NCBI RefSeq assembly: GCF_014673495.1
Contig: NZ_CP051006.1
Span: forward strand, 3,596,001-3,660,000
Source of the DNA: Streptomyces griseofuscus
GTDB lineage: Bacteria > Actinomycetota > Actinomycetes > Streptomycetales > Streptomycetaceae
Direction of reading: 5' to 3'
Length of the DNA: 64,000 nucleotides
A model generated the notes under the pieces. The model was not told where the DNA came from. It worked only from the letters and a program-made list of their open reading frames with translations, and ran no database searches. The position numbers were made by a program, and so were the translations under genes. Shown here piece by piece: positions 59,551 through 64,000 of this stretch; the first letter of the stretch is position 1; every line of letters begins with the position of its first letter.

Positions 59551-60006
59551 TCAGACGAGCTCGGTGACCGTACCGCCGGCGGCGGTGATCTTCTCCTTGG
59601 CGGAGCCGGAGACGGCGTCGACCGTCACCTGGAGCGCCACGGAGATCTCGCCCTGGCCGAGGACCTTGACGAGGCTGTTCTTGCGAACGGCACCCTTGTC
59701 GACGAGGTCCTGGACGGTGACCTCTCCACCCTGCGGGTAGAGCGCGGCCAGCTTGTCCAGGTTCACGACCTGGTACTCGGTCTTGAACGGGTTCTTGAAG
59801 CCCTTGAGCTTCGGGAGACGCATGTGGAGGGGCATCTGGCCACCCTCGAAGCGCTCCGGAACCTGGTAACGGGCCTTGGTGCCCTTGGTACCACGACCGG
59901 CCGTCTTACCCTTCGACGCCTCACCACGACCGACACGGGTCTTCGCGGTCTTGGCGCCCGGGGCGGGACGGAGGTTGTGGATCTTGAGCGGGTTCTGCTC
60001 CGCCAT
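59551..60006 (-). CDS. rplO: 50S ribosomal protein L15
   Basis: 151 residues: NPLKIHNLRPAPGAKTAKTR, VGRGEASKGKTAGRGTKG and FEGGQMPLHMRLPKLKGF are standard. ATG 60006 lies 2 nt after the rpmD stop. Confidence 0.98.
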   Translation of the reverse strand: MAEQNPLKIHNLRPAPGAKTAKTRVGRGEASKGKTAGRGTKGTKARYQVPERFEGGQMPLHMRLPKLKGFKNPFKTEYQVVNLDKLAALYPQGGEVTVQDLVDKGAVRKNSLVKVLGQGEISVALQVTVDAVSGSAKEKITAAGGTVTELV

Positions 60007-60008
60007 GA

Positions 60009-60191
60009 TCAGTCGACCTCCTCGACCGTCACGAGGTGGCGGACGGTGTGCACCATGCCGCGGAACTCGGGGCGGTCCTCCTTGACGACCTGCGTGTTGA
60101 TGCCCTTGAGACCAAGGGAGCGCAGGGTGTCGCGGTGGTTCTGCTTGCTGCCGATGTAGGACTTCACCTGCGTGATCTTGAGCTGAGCCAT
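60009..60191 (-). CDS. rpmD: 50S ribosomal protein L30
   Basis: 60 residues: MAQLKITQVKSYIGSKQNHR and DTLRSLGLKGINTQVV are diagnostic. The start codon shares one base with the rpsE stop. A longer frame upstream is not real. Confidence 0.98.
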   Translation of the reverse strand: MAQLKITQVKSYIGSKQNHRDTLRSLGLKGINTQVVKEDRPEFRGMVHTVRHLVTVEEVD

Positions 60192-60796
60192 CACGCACCC
60201 GCCCCGGCACGCGCACGCAGCAGGGCAGCGGGAGCAACGTCCTCCAGAGGCAGACCACGGCGAGCCGCGACCTCCTCCGGACGCTGCAGACCCTTGAGGG
60301 CCGCCACCGTGGCGTGCACGATGTTGATCGCGTTGTCGGAGCCGAGCGACTTCGACAGGATGTCGTGGATACCGGCGCACTCGAGCACGGCACGCACCGG
60401 ACCACCGGCGATAACGCCGGTACCCGGAGACGCGGGCTTGAGCAGCACGACGCCGGCAGCCTTCTCACCCTGGATCGGGTGCGGGATGGTGCCCTGGATA
60501 CGGGGGACCTTGAAGAAGTGCTTCTTGGCCTCCTCAACACCCTTGGCGATGGCGGCCGGCACCTCCTTGGCCTTGCCGTAACCGACACCCACGGTGCCGT
60601 CACCGTCGCCCACCACGACCAGCGCGGTGAAGCTGAAGCGACGACCACCCTTCACAACCTTGGCGACACGGTTGATCGCGACGACGCGCTCGACGTACGC
60701 GGTCTTCTCGGCGGCAGCAGCGCCGCCGTCACGGCCCTTCCGGTCCCGCCGCTCGCCGCCACCGGCACCGCCTCCGCGGCGCTGGGGTCCAGCCAT
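60191..60796 (-). CDS. rpsE: 30S ribosomal protein S5
   Basis: 201 residues. The Gly/Arg-rich N-terminus (RRGGGAGGGERRDRKGRDGG) precedes the double-stranded-RNA fold VERVVAINRVAKVVKGGRRF and the C-terminal domain PASPGTGVIAGGPVRAVLE. Contributes to decoding accuracy. Confidence 0.98.
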   Translation of the reverse strand: MAGPQRRGGGAGGGERRDRKGRDGGAAAAEKTAYVERVVAINRVAKVVKGGRRFSFTALVVVGDGDGTVGVGYGKAKEVPAAIAKGVEEAKKHFFKVPRIQGTIPHPIQGEKAAGVVLLKPASPGTGVIAGGPVRAVLECAGIHDILSKSLGSDNAINIVHATVAALKGLQRPEEVAARRGLPLEDVAPAALLRARAGAGA

Positions 60797-60832
60797 TGGA
60801 TTACCTCTCTCTTTCCGCTAGCTACAAGCGGC

Positions 60833-61216
60833 TCAGAACTTGAGCCCGGCCTCGCGGGCGGCGTCCGCCAGGGCGGCGATGCGCCCGGCGTACTGGTTGC
60901 CACCACGGTCGAACACGACGGCCTCGACGCCCGCGGCCTTGGCCCGCTCGGCGACCAGGGCGCCGACCTGCTTGGCCAGCGCGGACTTGTCGCCCTCGCC
61001 ACCGCGGATCGAGGTGTCCAGCGTGGACGCCGACGCGAGGGTGTGACCCTTCAGGTCGTCGATCACCTGCGCCACGATGTGGCGGTTGGAGCGGGTCACG
61101 ACCAGACGGGGGCGCTCCGCCGTACCGGACACCCGCTTGCGGATCCGGATGTGACGGCGCTTGATCGCGGCGCGCTTGTAGGCGTCGCCCTTGAGGATCT
61201 TCTGCCCGTATGCCAT
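60833..61216 (-). CDS. rplR: 50S ribosomal protein L18
   Basis: 127 residues. 5S rRNA-binding protein: RHIRIRKRVSGTAERPRLVV, SNRHIVAQVIDDLKGHTLAS and FDRGGNQYAGRIAALADAAR are standard. 3 nt separate it from rplF. Confidence 0.98.
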   Translation of the reverse strand: MAYGQKILKGDAYKRAAIKRRHIRIRKRVSGTAERPRLVVTRSNRHIVAQVIDDLKGHTLASASTLDTSIRGGEGDKSALAKQVGALVAERAKAAGVEAVVFDRGGNQYAGRIAALADAAREAGLKF

Positions 61217-61219
61217 GGC

Positions 61220-61759
61220 TTACTTACCCGCCTTTCCGACCTTGCGGCGGATGACTTCGCCCTCGTACTTGACGCCCTTGGCCTTGTACGGGTCAGGCTT
61301 GCGCAGCTTGCGGATGTTGGCCGCAACCTCGCCGACCTTCTGCTTGTCGATGCCCTCGACCTGGAAACGGGTCGGGGTCTCCACCTTGAAGGAGATTCCT
61401 TCAGGCGCCTCGACCAGGATCGGGTGGCTGTAACCGAGAGCGAACTCCAGGTTGGAACCCTTGGCGGTCACTCGGTAACCGACACCGCTGATCTCGAGCT
61501 TCTTCACGTAACCCTGGGTCACGCCGGTGATCATGTTCGCCACCAGCGTGCGGGACAGGCCGTGCAGGGCCTTGTTCTGACGCTCGTCGTTGGGGCGGGT
61601 CACCTGAAGGGTGCCGTCTTCGCCCTTGGCGATGTCGATCGGTGCCACGACGGTGTGGGTCAGCTCGCCCTTGGGGCCCTTGACCTTGACCGTGCGGCCG
61701 TCGATGGTGACGTCCACGCCGGCGGGAACCGCGATGGGGAGCTTGCCGATACGCGACAT
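61220..61759 (-). CDS. rplF: 50S ribosomal protein L6
   Basis: 179 residues. MSRIGKLPIAVPAGVDVTID, NMITGVTQGYVKKLEISGVG and the C-terminal RKLRKPDPYKAKGVKYEGE identify L6. Confidence 0.98.
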   Translation of the reverse strand: MSRIGKLPIAVPAGVDVTIDGRTVKVKGPKGELTHTVVAPIDIAKGEDGTLQVTRPNDERQNKALHGLSRTLVANMITGVTQGYVKKLEISGVGYRVTAKGSNLEFALGYSHPILVEAPEGISFKVETPTRFQVEGIDKQKVGEVAANIRKLRKPDPYKAKGVKYEGEVIRRKVGKAGK

Positions 61760-61783
61760 AGCTGTTTCCTCCGTTCCCTTCTG

Positions 61784-62182
61784 CTACCAGACGTAGGCGA
61801 GGACTTCCCCACCCACGCCCTTCTTGCCGGCCTGCTTGTCGGTGAGGAGCCCGTGCGACGTGGAGATGATCGCCACGCCGAGGCCACCCAGCACCTTGGG
61901 CAGGTTGGTGGACTTCGCGTACACCCGGAGACCGGGCTTGGAGATCCGCTTGATGCCCGCGATGGAGCGCTCACGGTTCGGGCCGAACTTCAGCTCGAGG
62001 ACGAGGTTCTTGCCGACCTCGGCGTCCTCGGTCTTCCAGCCCGTGATGAAGCCCTCCTGCTGGAGGATCTCCGCGATGTGCGACTTGATCTTGGAGTGCG
62101 GCATCGACACCGAGTCGTGGTAAGCCGAGTTCGCGTTCCGCAGACGCGTAAGCATGTCTGCGATCGGATCAGTCATGGTCAT
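61784..62182 (-). CDS. rpsH: 30S ribosomal protein S8
   Basis: 132 residues. MTMTDPIADMLTRLRNANSA, SKIKSHIAEILQQEGFI and GVAIISTSHGLLTDKQA are standard. In many bacteria S8 represses this operon by binding near the rplE start; that was not tested here. Confidence 0.98.
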   Translation of the reverse strand: MTMTDPIADMLTRLRNANSAYHDSVSMPHSKIKSHIAEILQQEGFITGWKTEDAEVGKNLVLELKFGPNRERSIAGIKRISKPGLRVYAKSTNLPKVLGGLGVAIISTSHGLLTDKQAGKKGVGGEVLAYVW

Positions 62183-62393
62183 GAATTGGCCTGTGGCCTT
62201 TCTCGCCGGGGTTTCCTATATGCGCCATCCCTCTCCCCGTACTGGGACGGGACGGGTGCGGCGCGGGGACCTACGGCGTAGTAAGTCGTTCAGGGCGGCA
62301 GAGGCCCAACCCTCCTAGCCTAAGCCATGAGAGTGGGCGCCCCTGCCGTCCCGGTTGCTTACCGAGAGGTCCAGGTATCCCTAAAAGCAGGGA

Positions 62394-62579
62394 CTACCAG
62401 GAGCTCTTGGTCACGCCCGGCAGCTCGCCACGGTGAGCCATCTCACGAAGGCACACGCGGCACAGGCCGAACTTGCGGTACACGGAGTGGGGGCGGCCGC
62501 AGCGCTGGCAGCGGGTGTAGCCACGCACACCGAACTTGGGCTTGCGAGCAGCCTTAGCGATCAGAGCCTTCTTCGCCAT
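62394..62579 (-). CDS. rpsN: 30S ribosomal protein S14, zinc-binding type
   Basis: 61 residues. Short zinc form (type Z): CQRCGRPHSVYRKFGLCRVC supplies the four Cys ligands. ATG 62579 has GGAGG about 9 nt upstream. It is separated from rpsH by 211 nt, the largest gap in this operon, in which I see no gene or clear terminator. Confidence 0.98.
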   Translation of the reverse strand: MAKKALIAKAARKPKFGVRGYTRCQRCGRPHSVYRKFGLCRVCLREMAHRGELPGVTKSSW

Positions 62580-62584
62580 CTCGC

Positions 62585-63142
62585 TCACGCCTCCTTGAAC
62601 GGGAAGCCGAGGTGACGAAGGAGCGCGCGGCCCTCAGCGTCGTTGGTCGCCGTGGTGACCACGGTGATGTCCATACCCCGGACGCGGTCGATCTTGTCCT
62701 GGTCGATCTCGTGGAACATGACCTGCTCCGTGAGACCGAAGGTGTAGTTGCCACGGCCGTCGAACTGCTTGGGGGACAGGCCGCGGAAGTCGCGGATGCG
62801 CGGGAGCGCCAGCGACAGGGTGCGGTCCAGGAACTCCCACATGCGGTCGCCACGGAGCGTGACGTGGGCACCGATCGGCTGACCCTCACGCAGCTTGAAC
62901 TGCGCGATGGACTTCCGGGCCTTGGTGACGGCCGGCTTCTGACCGGTGATCGTGGTGAGGTCGCGGATGGCGCCCTCGATCAGCTTGGAGTCGCGGGCGG
63001 CGTCGCCCACACCCATGTTGACCACGATCTTGACGAGGCCGGGGATCTGCATGACGTTCTCGTACTTGAACTCGTCACGCAGCTTGCCCGCGATCTCGTC
63101 ACGGTACTTCTGCTTCAGACGCGGAGTGGTGGTGGTAGCCAT
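62585..63142 (-). CDS. rplE: 50S ribosomal protein L5
   Basis: 185 residues. 5S rRNA-binding: NVMQIPGLVKIVVNMGVGDA, GQKPAVTKARKSIAQFKLRE and PRIRDFRGLSPKQFDGRGNY are diagnostic. It overlaps rplX by one base. Confidence 0.98.
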   Translation of the reverse strand: MATTTTPRLKQKYRDEIAGKLRDEFKYENVMQIPGLVKIVVNMGVGDAARDSKLIEGAIRDLTTITGQKPAVTKARKSIAQFKLREGQPIGAHVTLRGDRMWEFLDRTLSLALPRIRDFRGLSPKQFDGRGNYTFGLTEQVMFHEIDQDKIDRVRGMDITVVTTATNDAEGRALLRHLGFPFKEA

Positions 63143-63465
63143 CAGATGTCCTCACCCGTCCGCTTGGCAACGCGGATCTTGTTGCCCTCTTCGTCGAAGC
63201 GGTAGCCGACACGAGTGACGACCTTCTCGCCGTCCTTCTCCACGACCAGCTGGACGTTGGAGACGTGGATCGGCGCCTCGGTGGTCACGATGCCGCCGGC
63301 CTGGGAGCCACTGGCGGTCGGACCGGCCTTCGTGTGCTTCTTGACCCGGTTGACACCCTCGACCAGGACACGCTCGTCGCGCGGGTAAGCGGCAATGACC
63401 TTGCCCTGCTTGCCCTTGTCCTTGCCGGTGATGACCTGGACCAGGTCGCCCTTCTTGATCTTCAT
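63142..63465 (-). CDS. rplX: 50S ribosomal protein L24
   Basis: 107 residues, KOW domain: MKIKKGDLVQVITGKDKGKQ and VEGVNRVKKHTKAG are typical. 2 nt separate it from rplN. Confidence 0.98.
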   Translation of the reverse strand: MKIKKGDLVQVITGKDKGKQGKVIAAYPRDERVLVEGVNRVKKHTKAGPTASGSQAGGIVTTEAPIHVSNVQLVVEKDGEKVVTRVGYRFDEEGNKIRVAKRTGEDI

Positions 63466-63467
63466 GC

Positions 63468-63836
63468 TTACAGCACCTCCGGCGCGAGCGAGATGATCTT
63501 CATGAACTTCTTCTCGCGCAGCTCACGGCCGACCGGGCCGAAGATACGGGTGCCGCGAGGGTCGCCGTCGTTCTTCAGAATGACGGCGGCGTTCTCGTCG
63601 AAGCGGATGTACGAGCCGTCCGGACGGCGGCGCTCCTTGACGGTGCGAACGATGACCGCCTTGACGACGTCACCCTTCTTCACGTTGCCACCGGGGATCG
63701 CGTCCTTGACGGTGGCGACGATGACGTCACCGATGCCCGCGTAGCGGCGACCGGAGCCACCGAGCACACGGATGCAAAGGATCTCCTTCGCACCAGTGTT
63801 GTCGGCGACACGCAGTCGCGACTCCTGCTGGATCAC
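63468..63836 (-). CDS. rplN: 50S ribosomal protein L14
   Basis: 122 residues: MIQQESRLRVADNTGAKEIL, YAGIGDVIVATVKDAIPGGN and DPRGTRIFGPVGRELREKKF are standard. It follows rpsQ by about 130 nt. Confidence 0.98.
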   Translation of the reverse strand: MIQQESRLRVADNTGAKEILCIRVLGGSGRRYAGIGDVIVATVKDAIPGGNVKKGDVVKAVIVRTVKERRRPDGSYIRFDENAAVILKNDGDPRGTRIFGPVGRELREKKFMKIISLAPEVL

Positions 63837-63965
63837 GTCTATCTCCTGAATGTCTGCCGGTTCCCCGGGGGCTGCTCGATCGAGCGGCCCCCGGAGCCTG
63901 GCGGAACTGTCCTGCGAGGGGCGCCCCGCAGGAACCTACTGGTGGAATTCCCTTGCGGGAATTAC

Positions 63966-64000
63966 CTACTTGGCCTTCTCAAGGATCTCGACGACGCGCC
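63966..64000 (-). CDS. rpsQ: 30S ribosomal protein S17, C-terminal end only
   Basis: The window edge leaves only the last residues, RVVEILEKAK and a TAG stop, which match the C-terminus of S17. Its position upstream of rplN is as expected. Confidence 0.85.
   Translation of the reverse strand, partial: RVVEILEKAK

Noticed and set aside
1..64000. A defence system, biosynthetic gene cluster or prophage
   Set aside because: None of the genes belong to such systems; the window is almost wholly conserved actinobacterial backbone.

Overview
The window is a chromosomal core segment of a Streptomyces-type actinomycete. Coding sequence is very GC-rich with G/C in most third codon positions. It carries the developmental genes bldM and whiD, a His-tailed GroEL1 with CIRCE operators, actinobacterial GuaB3 and IF-1/L36/S13/S11/RpoA genes. 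The gene order guaB3-guaB-sigD-(bldM)-whiD...groEL1-groES...tsaD-rimI-tsaB-tsaE...alr-nnr...glmS...glmM-rpsI-rplM...truA-rplQ-rpoA matches the conserved actinobacterial backbone, including Mycobacterium tuberculosis. I saw no phage, plasmid, IS element, CRISPR array or biosynthetic cluster.

Layout. 1-6.6 kb: three minus-strand receptor-type Ser/Thr kinase genes sharing one extracellular C-terminal domain; the middle one is a pseudokinase whose activation segment is replaced by a roughly 300-residue Pro/Gln-rich insertion. 6.8-10.7 kb: glpD, then divergently a nucleotide-sugar dehydrogenase homologue lacking its catalytic Cys, and a small membrane protein. 10.8-16.1 kb: guaB3, guaB, sigD, bldM (with a perfect BldN-type promoter) and the divergent whiD. 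16.3-19.5 kb: LysR regulator, MOSC protein, SDR and a SnoaL-like protein. 19.7-22 kb: groES-groEL1 with two CIRCE sites. 22.1-26.4 kb: a degenerate polysaccharide-deacetylase copy beside an intact one, a methyltransferase and an LCP protein. 26.5-33.2 kb: an inserted-looking but compositionally normal sugar module (LacI repressor, binding protein, two permeases, GH3 glycosidase, no ATPase), ending at a strong terminator that abuts an atypical tRNA-Gly-like gene.

33.4-42.7 kb: tRNA t6A genes (tsaD, tsaB, tsaE) with rimI, an alpha/beta hydrolase, alr, nnr and acpS, interrupted by a gene-poor stretch (36.5-37.2 kb) next to a possible 50-residue protein gene with a palindromic operator. 42.7-49.7 kb: SDR, glmS, an FG-GAP secreted protein, coaA and glmM, so cell-wall precursor (GlcN-6-P to GlcN-1-P, D-Ala) and CoA/ACP activation genes cluster here. 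49.8-64 kb: translation and transcription genes on the minus strand: rplM-rpsI, truA, rplQ-rpoA-rpsK-rpsM-rpmJ-infA, map-adk-secY, and the distal spc operon rplO-rpmD-rpsE-rplR-rplF-rpsH-rpsN-rplE-rplX-rplN with the tail of rpsQ at the window edge.

The main points for a second look are the repeated pattern of family members that have lost catalytic residues beside or near an intact partner (pseudokinase, sugar dehydrogenase, GuaB3, deacetylase), the unusual tRNA, the small ORF with its palindrome, and a dispersed intergenic repeat in three copies.
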